Assembly: GCA_965249205.1 (NCBI GenBank)
Contig: CBDFLL010000004.1
Coordinates: forward strand, 744,001-808,000
Reading direction: 5' to 3'
From: JAQBVV01 sp965249205
GTDB lineage: Bacteria > Acidobacteriota > Vicinamibacteria > Vicinamibacterales > UBA2999
Length of the DNA stretch: 64,000 nt
The notes under the pieces are model-generated. The model was given only the letters and a program-made list of their open reading frames with translations, ran no database searches and was not told the DNA's origin. Shown in pieces: positions 41,243 through 49,461 of this stretch (its first letter is position 1; each line of letters begins with the position of its first letter). The position numbers and the translations under genes were made by a program.

Positions 41243-42127
41243 TCAGCGACTTGCCGAGGCCGACATGACATTCTCAGGGACTGGGAAAATGACATAGGCG
41301 TTGGTGCACCAGCAGGTATTAATTTCTACATCCAGAATCGTATGGCCATCGAGCTTTTGCACGATACGGCTGGGAAATTGGAACCCACTCATGATTTCAT
41401 CGCTCAGCAATGGATCAAGCGGTTCGTAATCGCGATAACCCGAATATTCGCCAGTTAAGGTCGCCTGACCCAGGACGGGGTGATTCACGTTCATTTCCAC
41501 AAGCTCTGGACGACGATTACGATTTAACCGAATCTTCATGCTCGCGTCGTTGTAGGGAACACTCAACTCATAGGTCCGGTGTTCGAGCTCCGTCACTTGC
41601 ACCTGATCGACACTCTGATGAGCGAGTTTGATTGCAGCAGGGGGAGTGACAGCAAGCAGTCTCTGCCGCCAATCGTGAAGCTGAGGTGCAGGGGTCTGCG
41701 AGTCCCCCACGGGCGGTCCCTCAAGTGCAACGTTCTGCTCGTTCCAGGAGTAATCTCCGGCAGTAGCCCACACCGAACGCTCGCCCTCAGAAGTTGTGAG
41801 ATCATAACGCAGGCCCCCGTCAGGGTAGGCTATTTCCACGTAGTACCTGTCAAGTTCGACCCGGGGCCAATCTGATGGGTCTGAATCCGTTACCTGGTAA
41901 TAGACACCCGAGCCTTCGTAGCGCAATGTCTGCCATACGTCGGATTCCTGCATGCCGCGCAACATGCCTATCGAACGGGCGGCGGTATAGATAATTCTCG
42001 GCGCTGTTGGCTCATAAGTATCTCGAACCACCCAATCGCTCTGCCCATAGGTCAAGTGGCTAAACCCGGCGAACCATACAAAGACCAATAGGATGAACTT
42101 TCGCTTAAGAAAATACTTTCTGATCAT
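41243..42127 (-). CDS. Exported protein, cassette component a (first set)
   Basis: 294 aa. N-terminal hydrophobic signal (FILLVFVWFAGFSHLTYG) then SIGMLRGMQESDVWQTLRYEGSG and later FQFPSRIVQKLDGHTILDVEI...AYVIFPVPENV. The same N- and C-terminal landmarks occur in the protein at 48017. It resembles the extra N-terminal domain seen before some MBL-fold hydrolases, but no hydrolase follows. First gene of the leftward set, low GC. Confidence 0.65.
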   Translation of the reverse strand: MIRKYFLKRKFILLVFVWFAGFSHLTYGQSDWVVRDTYEPTAPRIIYTAARSIGMLRGMQESDVWQTLRYEGSGVYYQVTDSDPSDWPRVELDRYYVEIAYPDGGLRYDLTTSEGERSVWATAGDYSWNEQNVALEGPPVGDSQTPAPQLHDWRQRLLAVTPPAAIKLAHQSVDQVQVTELEHRTYELSVPYNDASMKIRLNRNRRPELVEMNVNHPVLGQATLTGEYSGYRDYEPLDPLLSDEIMSGFQFPSRIVQKLDGHTILDVEINTCWCTNAYVIFPVPENVMSASASR

Positions 42128-42267
42128 GATGTCCCGCTGCTTCTACCAATAGCCCCAAACTACAGGCCAATCCTTTGACCCACCTCTACTTACATTGGCA
42201 CTGTCAAGTTGACGTCAAGCGGACAGGCTTCGCCCGTCCGATGCGGCGACAACTCATAACCTCCGAT

Positions 42268-42580
42268 TTATACACACGTCGCCTCCCGCCAGACCCCGAA
42301 GGCACGGGTACGCAACAGGCGATGGTGCACGGCTCGCAGAAGGTGACGACCGACACGAAAGAGATTCAACACGACGCCATGCACCGACAGGAATCGTTGC
42401 GCGTGCGTGGCCGATTTGAACCGGCGCATCTGGCGCTCGCGGTGCCGGGTCGGCTGGTGAGACACTTCCGCTCGATTGTTTTCGTATTGCCGCGTGCCGT
42501 GCAGCACGGACGGCATGACCGTGCGGTGCGCTGCCGCGTAACTGCGCAGCTTGTCGGTAACCAGACGGAGCGGTCCACGG
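42268..42580 (-). pseudogene. IS6-family transposase remnant (C-terminal)
   Basis: Reads GPLRLVTDKLRSYAAAHRT, then NNRAEVSHQPTRHRERQMRRFKS, HAQRFLSVHGVVLNLFRVGRH and HLLRAVHHRLLRTRAFGVW, the highly conserved C-terminal third of IS6/IS26-type transposases including the final catalytic Glu (RAEVSHQPTR). The N-terminal two thirds are absent; just beyond its 5' side the sequence becomes the repeat CCGGGATCCGGTCCTTCTTC. Confidence 0.8.
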
Positions 42581-42584
42581 CCTT

Positions 42585-42640
42585 GCCGCCGCCTCCGGGA
42601 TCCGGTCCTTCTTCAACCGAGGCGCACACCTGATCCGTCG
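42585..42640. repeat. Dispersed repeat end, copy D
   Basis: Shares CCGGGATCCGGTCCTTCTTC and following bases with the right end of copy A (about 18770). It truncates the IS6 remnant. Confidence 0.6.
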
Positions 42641-42834
42641 CTCCTCAGCACGAGGGGGGCGCCCGCCGACGTTCATGACCGTGTCCGCGACATGGGCTAA
42701 CCGTTCGCCCTGATTCTACACGTATTCATGACTGTCAAGTATCCAAGGGCGCGTCGCATGTTGACCCAGCACCATCTCGTCGCCTACGCTTCTCCGTTCG
42801 GCGGCGCTACCGTTGAGAAAGGCGAGTCCGGATC

Positions 42835-43320
42835 ATGGAGATGCTTGCGTGGCTCGAAAGCAGCGCACTGGCAAGGTGGGTAGTCGAGTCCGAGTCGCTG
42901 TTGGCTCTGCCGACGGTGCTGACCTTGCACACGATGGGGCTGGCCATTCTTGTCGGGTCGGCATGGGTGCTCGATCTGCGGCTGCTGGGCCTGTGGCGCC
43001 AGATTCCGTTGGCCGCGATGCGTGTGCTGTATCGCCCGATGTGGATCGGACTCGGCATCAACACCGTGACCGGCATCCTGCTCTTCGCGTCGCAGGCAAC
43101 CCAGCGGGGCACGTCGCCCACCTTTTTCACCAAGATGTTCTTCGTCGCATGCGGCGTCAGCACCCTCGTACTAATCCAGCGGCACGTCTACGGTCCGACG
43201 GCCGACCCTGAAAAGCCCAGCGGCATGGCTCGGGGCCTCGCGATCGGCTCCATGCTGGCCTGGACGGCGGCGGTGACGGCCGGACGGATGCTGGGTTACA
43301 TCTTCATGATCGAATCCTGA
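42835..43320 (+). CDS. Four-helix membrane protein (DUF6644-like)
   Basis: 161 aa. Four hydrophobic segments with LPTVLTLHTMGLAILVGSAWVLDLRLLG and PTFFTKMFFVACGVSTLVLIQRHVYG. Conserved His and Lys residues in the helices resemble di-heme cytochrome or DUF2231/DUF6644-type membrane proteins. The C-terminal part of the next gene is a paralogue, so the pair probably forms one complex in the membrane. Confidence 0.65.
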   Translation: MEMLAWLESSALARWVVESESLLALPTVLTLHTMGLAILVGSAWVLDLRLLGLWRQIPLAAMRVLYRPMWIGLGINTVTGILLFASQATQRGTSPTFFTKMFFVACGVSTLVLIQRHVYGPTADPEKPSGMARGLAIGSMLAWTAAVTAGRMLGYIFMIES

Positions 43321-43331
43321 GGGACGGCGCC

Positions 43332-44294
43332 ATGGACAGCTTCGCGAGCTTCCCGATCGACTCGGTCGACCTGCCGCATCTGCATCTGCTGCTGAACCAC
43401 GTGCCGACAGTCGGTACGATCGTGGCGATCTTCTTGCTTCTCATGGGGATGGTTCGCCAAGAGGCCGCGCTCAGACATGCGAGCCTGGAAGTGTTCTTCC
43501 TGGTCGCGCTCTTCACTTTGCCGGTGTACGTGACCGGCGGGGCCGCCCAGTTCGCGATCCAAGACCTCCCGGACATCTCGTCCGCACTCATTACGGCTCA
43601 CCATGACGCGGCCCTGCTGGCCTTCATGTGCATGCAGATCACCGGCTTCGTGGCCTGGGTTGGCTTGTGGCAGGCTCGCCGCCTGCCCCGTCCCGGGGCC
43701 TGGCTCTCGCCAGCCGTTCTGCTGCTCTCGACCCTGACCCTCGGGATGATGGCACGCGCCGCGACGATGGGGGGAGAGATCAACCATCCAGAGATCCGGG
43801 TCGACGAGGTGGCAGCGGTAGGCACGGGGTGGCTGACATCGACCGCCATCAACGCGTGGGTGTTCCAGGAACCCATGGTCTGGCCGGTGGCCGAGGTTCT
43901 GCACTTCCTCGGACTCTGCATGGCCTTCGGCGTTCTGCTTGCGGTGAATCTGCGGCTGCTCGGCGCGATGAAGCGCATTCCGTTCGCGGCGGTCCACCGT
44001 CTCCTGCCGTGGGGGCTTCTCGCGCTCGGCATCAATCTAGCCACCGGGATGCTCTTCTACATCTCGGTGCCAGGCCAGTACGCGGCCAACGGGCCCTTCT
44101 ACTGGAAGATCCTGTTCCTGATAGCCGCCGGCGTCAATTTCCTGTATCTGACGGTCATCGACGACACGTGGGCGATCGAGGCCGGCGGGAATGCCCGATG
44201 GATCGACAAGACGATGGCGGTGTCGTCCATCGTGCTATGGCTCGGAATCATCTACTGGGGCCGTATGCTGCCGTTCCTCGGCGGCGCCTTTTGA
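43332..44294 (+). CDS. Eight- to nine-helix membrane protein, tandem domains
   Basis: 320 aa. The N-terminal half starts LHLLLNHVPTVGTIVAIFLLL (DUF2231-like) with HHDAALLAFMCMQITGF; the C-terminal half (VAEVLHFLGLCMAFGVLLAVNLRLLG, YWKILFLIAAGVNFLYLTVID) is similar to the preceding protein. Several membrane His pairs could bind b-type haem. Eleven bp after its partner and certainly co-transcribed. Function unknown; an electron-transfer role is plausible. Confidence 0.65.
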   Translation: MDSFASFPIDSVDLPHLHLLLNHVPTVGTIVAIFLLLMGMVRQEAALRHASLEVFFLVALFTLPVYVTGGAAQFAIQDLPDISSALITAHHDAALLAFMCMQITGFVAWVGLWQARRLPRPGAWLSPAVLLLSTLTLGMMARAATMGGEINHPEIRVDEVAAVGTGWLTSTAINAWVFQEPMVWPVAEVLHFLGLCMAFGVLLAVNLRLLGAMKRIPFAAVHRLLPWGLLALGINLATGMLFYISVPGQYAANGPFYWKILFLIAAGVNFLYLTVIDDTWAIEAGGNARWIDKTMAVSSIVLWLGIIYWGRMLPFLGGAF

Positions 44295-44309
44295 TTGTGA
44301 GGAAACCAG

Positions 44310-44399
44310 ATGCCCCTACCTGTCCTGGCTGGCTTGGTCGTCATTCTCGTGCTCGGGATCGCCGGTCTGCTCGGCTACCTGATCGATCGAACGGGATGA
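44310..44399 (+). CDS. 29-aa single-helix membrane peptide
   Basis: MPLPVLAGLVVILVLGIAGL then a short polar end GYLIDRTG. Starts 15 bp after the membrane-protein gene, after GAGGAAA. Small subunits of this type accompany cytochrome-like complexes; this supports a three-gene membrane unit. Confidence 0.5.
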   Translation: MPLPVLAGLVVILVLGIAGLLGYLIDRTG

Positions 44400-44519
44400 A
44401 CGGACCTTGCCGTCATGTGTCGGCGTTGACCGCGCGGGCCGACCGGGCGCACGCACGGGCGTGATGGCAAAGCGGAGCGCCCGAACGTGAAGACGTCATC
44501 GTCAGACGATCGGAGGTCC
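44400..44519. other. Short gap before dehalogenase remnant
   Basis: Nothing recognised; contains a palindromic GACGTCATCGTCAGACGATC segment around 44492-44512. Confidence 0.3.
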
Positions 44520-44648
44520 GTGCCCGACGTGTTTCGAACTCCGGAAGAGCGCTTCTCTGTGCTCCGCGACTACCCGTTCTCCCCGAATTACATCGAGTGG
44601 CAGGGGCTCCGGAGCACCTTCAAGCGGCCGGGCCGTAAACAGACTTGA
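44520..44648 (+). pseudogene. N-terminal fragment of a haloalkane-dehalogenase-like hydrolase
   Basis: 42 codons: VFRTPEERFSVLRDYPFSPNYIEWQGLR is the usual start of haloalkane dehalogenases and related alpha/beta hydrolases. After LR the sequence departs and ends at TGA, inside the 3' end of the convergent aldehyde dehydrogenase. The catalytic triad part is missing. Confidence 0.6.
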
Positions 44649-46047
44649 CCTCAAGGAACTCCTCGATGCCGTACGCGCCCCACTCGCGGCCGTTGCCCGA
44701 CTGCTTATAACCGCCGAAAGGCGCAGCGCCTGCGAGCGGCGCGCCGTTTATGTGCACCATGCCGGCGCGTATGCGCGAAGCCACGCGCTTGGCGCGCACC
44801 GCGTCTCCCGAGGACACGTAGCTCGATAGTCCGTATGGCGTGTCGTTGGCGATGGCAATCGCCTGCTCCTCACTCTCGTAGGGAAGGATGCAGAGCACCG
44901 GGCCAAAGATCTCTTCCCGCGCGATGGTCATGTCGGGGCTCACGCCAGAGAACACCGTCGGCTTCACGAAATAACCCGTCTCGAGACCGTCGGGTCTGCC
45001 GGGGCCGCCGCACAAGAGCTTGGCGCCTTCGTCGACACCCTTCTGGATGAGACCCTGAATCTTGTTCCACTGCCCTTGGCTGACGACGGGACCCATGAAA
45101 CTGTCTTCCGCTCGTGGATCTCCAACCGCGAGCTTCTCCGTTGCTGCCTTCGCGATCTCCTCGGCCTCCCCGAGCAGCTCCTTCGGCACGAGCATCCGGG
45201 TCGGCGCATTGCAGGACTGGCCACTGTTGTGCATGCACATGAGAGTGCCGCCCTTTACGGCGCGGCGAAGGTCCGCGTCGTCCAGGATGATGTTGGGAGA
45301 CTTGCCGCCCAGCTCCTGAGCGACGCGCTTCACGGTATCCGCCGCCGCCTTGGCGACGGCGACGCCGGCGCGCGTCGAACCCGTGAACGACACCATGTCG
45401 ATGCCGGGATGCGCGGACATCGGCGCACCCACTCCCGGGCCGTCACCGTTGATCATGTTGTACACGCCGGCCGGAACGCCGGCGGCATGGAGCACCTCGC
45501 TGAAGACATAGGCACTCAGCGGAGCGACCTCGCTGGGCTTCAGCACCATGGTGCAGCCGGCCGCCAGAGCCGGCGCAACTTTGCAGGTGATCTGATTCAT
45601 GGGCCAGTTCCAGGGGGTGATCAGGCCGCAGACGCCGATGGGTTCCTTCACGATCTGCGCCCCATCGACCTCCTGTTCGAAGTCCATCTCCGTCAACGCC
45701 GCAATCGCTCCACGAAGATGCTGAACGCCCGTGCCTACCTGGGCGCCGCCGGCAAGAGACATGGGCGCACCCATCTCGTCGGAAATCGCCGCCGCCACAT
45801 CCTTCTTGCGTTTCCCGTATTCGGACAGGATGTTCTGCAGCAGCTCCAGTCGATCCTCCCGGCTCGTGAGCGAGTAGGTCTCGAATGCCTGACGCGCCGC
45901 GGAGACAGCCTGATCGAGGTCGGCCGCGCTCCCCAAAGAGATCTGGCCTATCGCCTGCTCGGTTGCAGGGTTGATCACGTCGAAATCGTTGCTCGTGACG
46001 GGGTCGACCCACACGCCGTTGATATAGAAGTTCTTGAAATCGTACAT
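44620..46047 (-). CDS. NAD(P)-dependent aldehyde dehydrogenase
   Basis: 475 aa, full length. Cofactor region TPWNWPMNQITCKVAPALAAGCTMVLKPSE and TGSTRAGVAVAKAAAD; catalytic Glu in AQELGGKSPNIILDDADL; nucleophile Cys in NSGQSCNAPTRMLVP; C-terminal PFGGYKQSGNGREWG. Oxidises an aldehyde to an acid, substrate unknown. Transcribed with the MHS transporter upstream (33 bp gap), so the substrate may come from the compound imported. Confidence 0.92.
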   Translation of the reverse strand: MYDFKNFYINGVWVDPVTSNDFDVINPATEQAIGQISLGSAADLDQAVSAARQAFETYSLTSREDRLELLQNILSEYGKRKKDVAAAISDEMGAPMSLAGGAQVGTGVQHLRGAIAALTEMDFEQEVDGAQIVKEPIGVCGLITPWNWPMNQITCKVAPALAAGCTMVLKPSEVAPLSAYVFSEVLHAAGVPAGVYNMINGDGPGVGAPMSAHPGIDMVSFTGSTRAGVAVAKAAADTVKRVAQELGGKSPNIILDDADLRRAVKGGTLMCMHNSGQSCNAPTRMLVPKELLGEAEEIAKAATEKLAVGDPRAEDSFMGPVVSQGQWNKIQGLIQKGVDEGAKLLCGGPGRPDGLETGYFVKPTVFSGVSPDMTIAREEIFGPVLCILPYESEEQAIAIANDTPYGLSSYVSSGDAVRAKRVASRIRAGMVHINGAPLAGAAPFGGYKQSGNGREWGAYGIEEFLEVKSVYGPAA

Positions 46048-46080
46048 GCGGAAACTCCAACCGTTCTCAAAGGCCTGCCT

Positions 46081-47493
46081 TCAGACTCCCTCCGCCTTCG
46101 CATCCACCATATCGGTGTTGGAGGTCTCCTGCAGCAATATGACGGAAACCAGCGAGATGGTCGCAGAGAGGGCTATGTATATGGATATGCCGATGGTGCT
46201 ATTGAACCGAGCCAGCAGAGCGGTGGCAATGACCGGTGCCAGCGCGCCACCCACAATGGCGCCGATCTGATAACTCATGGACATCCCTGAATAGCGCATT
46301 TTGGTGGTAAAGAGTTCTGAATAGAACGCCGCCTGGGGGCCATATTGCATAGCAACGCTACCCATGCCTACGGTGACAGCGACAGTAATCCAGAGAAAAG
46401 AACCCGTATCGATAAGAGGAAACAGAAGAAAGCCCCAGATGCCGGCCAGGACGGTCCCTGCGATCGAAACACCGCGCCGCCCTCTCTTGTCCGAATAGGC
46501 TCCCGAAAGAAGTAACCACGGAATCATCACCACATTCGCGATGAGCACGGCAGCCAGCATCATGCTGCGATCCAGCCCGAGACTCGCCTCGTTGGTGCCG
46601 TACACAATGCTGAAGGCGATCAATATGTAGAAAAACACCTGAATATTGATCATGGCTCCGGCAGCCAGTGCAATGGTCTTGGTGTAGGTCTTGAGCGCTT
46701 CAAGCACCGGAGACGGTGTGCGCTCCTCAATGAGTTCCTGCTCGGCCTCGGCAAGGCTTTCGCCACGTTCCTGCGCTCGTTGTCGCGCTGCTGCCTGATC
46801 CTGCCTTTTCTTGAGGGCCTTAAGTTCCTCAAATGCGGTGCTGTCCTGCAGGCGCAGTTCGATGTACATGGCCAGGAAGATCAGCCCAATGCTCAGCAGG
46901 AAGGGTACGCGCCAGCCCCAGGCCATGAAGGCTTCTTCAGACACGCTGGCGGTCACCACCAGAAAGATTAGATTGGCCAGGATTACGCCACCCGGCGCAC
47001 CAACCTGGGCAAAGCTACCGTAGAAGCCGCGCTTTTCCTTCGGGGCCGTCTCGGTGATGAGCAAAACCGCCCCGCCCCACTGTCCACCAATGGCCAGTCC
47101 CTGCGCAAAACGCAAAACAACCAGCATGAGCGGGGCGAACCATCTGACGGTCTGGTACGTCGGCAGGCAACCAATGAGCGTAGTGGCAACCCCCATCGTC
47201 ATCAGTGCCAGGACGAGTGCTCGCTTGCGCCCGACGCGGTCGCCCCAGTGACCAAACACAACGCCCCCAATCGGGCGGGCAATGAAACCTACGGCAAAAG
47301 TACTGAAGGCCAACATGACCCCAACCAAGGGGGGCACATCAGAAGCAAAGAAGAGGGCGGGGAACACCAGTGCGGCTGCCGTGGCGTAGATAAAAAAGTC
47401 ATACCATTCGATCGTCGTGCCTGAAAGTGCAGTCAAAGCGATCTTAAGAATCTTCTTCTCCTCAAGCTGAGAGACTGGCTGGGTCACTGTCAT
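46081..47493 (-). CDS. MHS-family MFS transporter (metabolite:H+ symporter)
   Basis: 470 aa, twelve helices. TIEWYDFFIYATAAALVFPALFF and RPIGGVVFGHWGDRVGRKRAL (MFS motif A) with ALAIGGQWGGAVLLI mark the metabolite:H+ symporter branch (shikimate, ketoglutarate, aromatic-acid or betaine uptake). The central loop (about 210-260) has an unusual charged helical insertion (KKRQDQAAARQRAQERGESL). Co-transcribed with the aldehyde dehydrogenase. Confidence 0.9.
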   Translation of the reverse strand: MTVTQPVSQLEEKKILKIALTALSGTTIEWYDFFIYATAAALVFPALFFASDVPPLVGVMLAFSTFAVGFIARPIGGVVFGHWGDRVGRKRALVLALMTMGVATTLIGCLPTYQTVRWFAPLMLVVLRFAQGLAIGGQWGGAVLLITETAPKEKRGFYGSFAQVGAPGGVILANLIFLVVTASVSEEAFMAWGWRVPFLLSIGLIFLAMYIELRLQDSTAFEELKALKKRQDQAAARQRAQERGESLAEAEQELIEERTPSPVLEALKTYTKTIALAAGAMINIQVFFYILIAFSIVYGTNEASLGLDRSMMLAAVLIANVVMIPWLLLSGAYSDKRGRRGVSIAGTVLAGIWGFLLFPLIDTGSFLWITVAVTVGMGSVAMQYGPQAAFYSELFTTKMRYSGMSMSYQIGAIVGGALAPVIATALLARFNSTIGISIYIALSATISLVSVILLQETSNTDMVDAKAEGV

Positions 47494-48016
47494 GGTTCCT
47501 CTGTGTCACGACTAAGAGAATGGCTGTCGATCGTCGGATCTTTCGCGACTTCGACCCTCGAGCAATTGCGTTCAGAGCCCGGCAACGCCACGAGCGGCGC
47601 AAGTTCGGGCCTCCTCCTCGCGTGTACGTGATAGGCCGCGATAGGCGGGCCAAGTATACGGGACCGTAGGGCGGGCCGCACCCGTGTCCTGCAGGCGATG
47701 CGGCCGGGGGGAGTCCACCGGCGGTCACTCAGAGCGCCAGGCCCTGCGGTGCGTAGTGAACGAATGCGAACCGATGTTCTGGGCGCCCACAGAGTGAACG
47801 TTGCCCAGGCCCGCGCCTGCTCAGCGAACACGACTAGTCCGCTGCCATGCCGGAACCGCCTGTATTTTCGACGCCGATTTTTTCAGTTAGAATTCCCCGC
47901 AGTTCGATTGCCAGCTCTGGATGCGCGGCGTTTCGGTCACTGCGCAAGCCGCCGTCGGATCTCAGGGGGAGCCACCTCGCAAGTCTAAGGCCAGTTGGAT
48001 GTTAGAGAGGAATCTC
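47494..48016. other. Divergent intergenic region
   Basis: About 520 bp between the leftward transporter and rightward cassette. TAGAAT at 47888-47893, after a T-rich stretch, is a candidate -10 for the rightward set; a -35 is poor. No gene-like frame with supporting sequence. Confidence 0.4.
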
Positions 48017-48865
48017 ATGCGTGTGAAACTGACAGCGGCCGCCTCCGCTCTGCTGTTCTCCGTCCTGGCGGTCCAGGCACCAGTTGGCGCTCAGGGCCAG
48101 GCCGTCCCCGTCGAGTTGGATGCGGTAGCCGACGCCCTGGGCATGCTTCGTGGAATGGGCCGCGATGACGTCATTCTGACTGTCGAGTTTTCCGGCGCCG
48201 GGACCATGAGCGTTGTAGGCGAGGGGGCCGAACCCGGTGGGCCTTGGCCTCAGCATAAGGTCACTCGATACGATGTCAGCATCGCGTACGACATGGCTGG
48301 GATGCGCGTGAACCTTGAACGTGTGGGCCCAGATGGTGCCTCTCAGGAGGAGATCCTCGCTGTGTCGGGCCGGCATGCGTGGAACGAATCCGAGCCCGGC
48401 GCCGGACTGGTGGCTGGCGAGGGTACTGCTACGCCGGCGATGGACGCCTGGGTCGACCGGAGCTTGGCCTTCTGGATGCTCCCGCAGGGATTCGTCAAAG
48501 CGGCCACGATGGCGGACAGCGGGACGGAGGTGGTGCAGGACGGCGGAATGACCATGATGACGACCGTCGTTCCGGAGATGCCGGGGACCACGATGACCGC
48601 GCACGTGAACGCAGACAACTTCATCGATCGCGTGGAAACGACCGTCGAGTACCCCGGGATTGGGGAGGTCGATGTCGAGGCCAGCTACTCGAACTACTAC
48701 GACCTTGGAGGGGAGGAGAATCCAAGCGACGTGCTGTACCCTGGGCGTATCGTACGGACAGTTGACGGACATGCGGTGCTCGACCTGACGGTCACCGGCG
48801 GCAATTCGTATAACCCGTACGTCATCGTCCCGGTTCCAGACAGTGTCGAGGGAGCGACGGAATAG
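48017..48865 (+). CDS. Exported protein, cassette component a (second set)
   Basis: 282 aa. Signal peptide VKLTAAASALLFSVLAVQAPVGAQ, then ALGMLRGMGRDDVILTVEFSGAG, TRYDVSIAYDMAGMRVNLER, and DVLYPGRIVRTVDGHAVLDLTV...YVIVPVPDSV. It aligns by these landmarks with the 41243 product. ATG at 48017 begins a good signal peptide; the longer frame upstream does not. Confidence 0.65.
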   Translation: MRVKLTAAASALLFSVLAVQAPVGAQGQAVPVELDAVADALGMLRGMGRDDVILTVEFSGAGTMSVVGEGAEPGGPWPQHKVTRYDVSIAYDMAGMRVNLERVGPDGASQEEILAVSGRHAWNESEPGAGLVAGEGTATPAMDAWVDRSLAFWMLPQGFVKAATMADSGTEVVQDGGMTMMTTVVPEMPGTTMTAHVNADNFIDRVETTVEYPGIGEVDVEASYSNYYDLGGEENPSDVLYPGRIVRTVDGHAVLDLTVTGGNSYNPYVIVPVPDSVEGATE

Positions 48866-48883
48866 ACGGAATAGACGGAATAG
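48857..48883. repeat. Three 9-bp tandem units at the end of component a
   Basis: ACGGAATAG x3; the first unit contains the stop codon. The repeats lie outside the coding sequence after it and could have grown by slippage. Confidence 0.85.
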
Positions 48884-48927
48884 ACGCTGGAGCTATTAGG
48901 GGTCGGAATCGTCAACAGGAGAAGACT

Positions 48928-49458
48928 ATGAGCTGCCGATTTTTCGGAATGCTAACGGTTGTTGGGCTGCTGATGTCCATCGCGCCGGCGGGCGCGCACC
49001 ACGCCGCACAGGCGCAATTCGACATGACCAAGTCGGTAGCGCTCGAAGGGACGTGCCTGAGGTTTGCCTGGATCAACCCCCACGCCTACATGGACCTGGA
49101 GGTCGAGTCGAATGGGGAGACGTCAACCTGGCGACTCGAGACGATCGCCGCTGCCGCGCTCAGGCGCGCCGGCCTGGCGCGTGGCAGCGGCGCCATCAAG
49201 TGCAGCCCGATTGGCGGTGGCGATACCTATAAGGTGCGTGGCATCCCCGCGCGCGATGGGTCTGACCTCGCGCTCGTGGTCGATCTGGAGCTGCCGGATG
49301 GAAGGGTGATCAACCTGTTCAGCGCCAGGGAGTACCGAGTTCCGGAGGGGTTTGAGATCGCAAGGTTAGGACAGCAGGACAAGGAGGGAGCTGGGACTCG
49401 TCTGGTGCTGGACGTCGGCAATCCGGTGGGTGAGCGTCCAATGATAAAGGGAGCCTAA
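48928..49458 (+). CDS. Exported DUF6152-like protein (component b, second set)
   Basis: 176 aa. Signal peptide MLTVVGLLMSIAPAGA then HHAAQAQFDMTKSVALEGTCLRFAWINPHAYMDLEVES and GDTYKVRGIPARDGSDLALVVDLELPDGRVI. Matches the 40750 product in the HH and WINPH region. AGGAGAAG before the ATG. Second gene of the cassette, 3 bp before component c. Confidence 0.7.
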   Translation: MSCRFFGMLTVVGLLMSIAPAGAHHAAQAQFDMTKSVALEGTCLRFAWINPHAYMDLEVESNGETSTWRLETIAAAALRRAGLARGSGAIKCSPIGGGDTYKVRGIPARDGSDLALVVDLELPDGRVINLFSAREYRVPEGFEIARLGQQDKEGAGTRLVLDVGNPVGERPMIKGA

Positions 49459-49461
49459 GAC

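Larger units (their letters stand above)
42128..42834. other. Gap with IS remnant and repeat, no intact gene
   Basis: About 700 bp between two divergent gene sets. The left part has only the promoter side of the 41243 gene; the middle holds an IS6-type transposase remnant; the right part has a copy of a dispersed repeat end. No intact gene is visible; the promoter for 42835 should lie in the last 100 bp. Confidence 0.6.

Noticed and set aside
42254..42676. 140-codon minus-strand frame as a gene
   Set aside because: It is out of frame with the IS6 transposase remnant at the same place, whose conserved motifs are in the frame ending at 42268.
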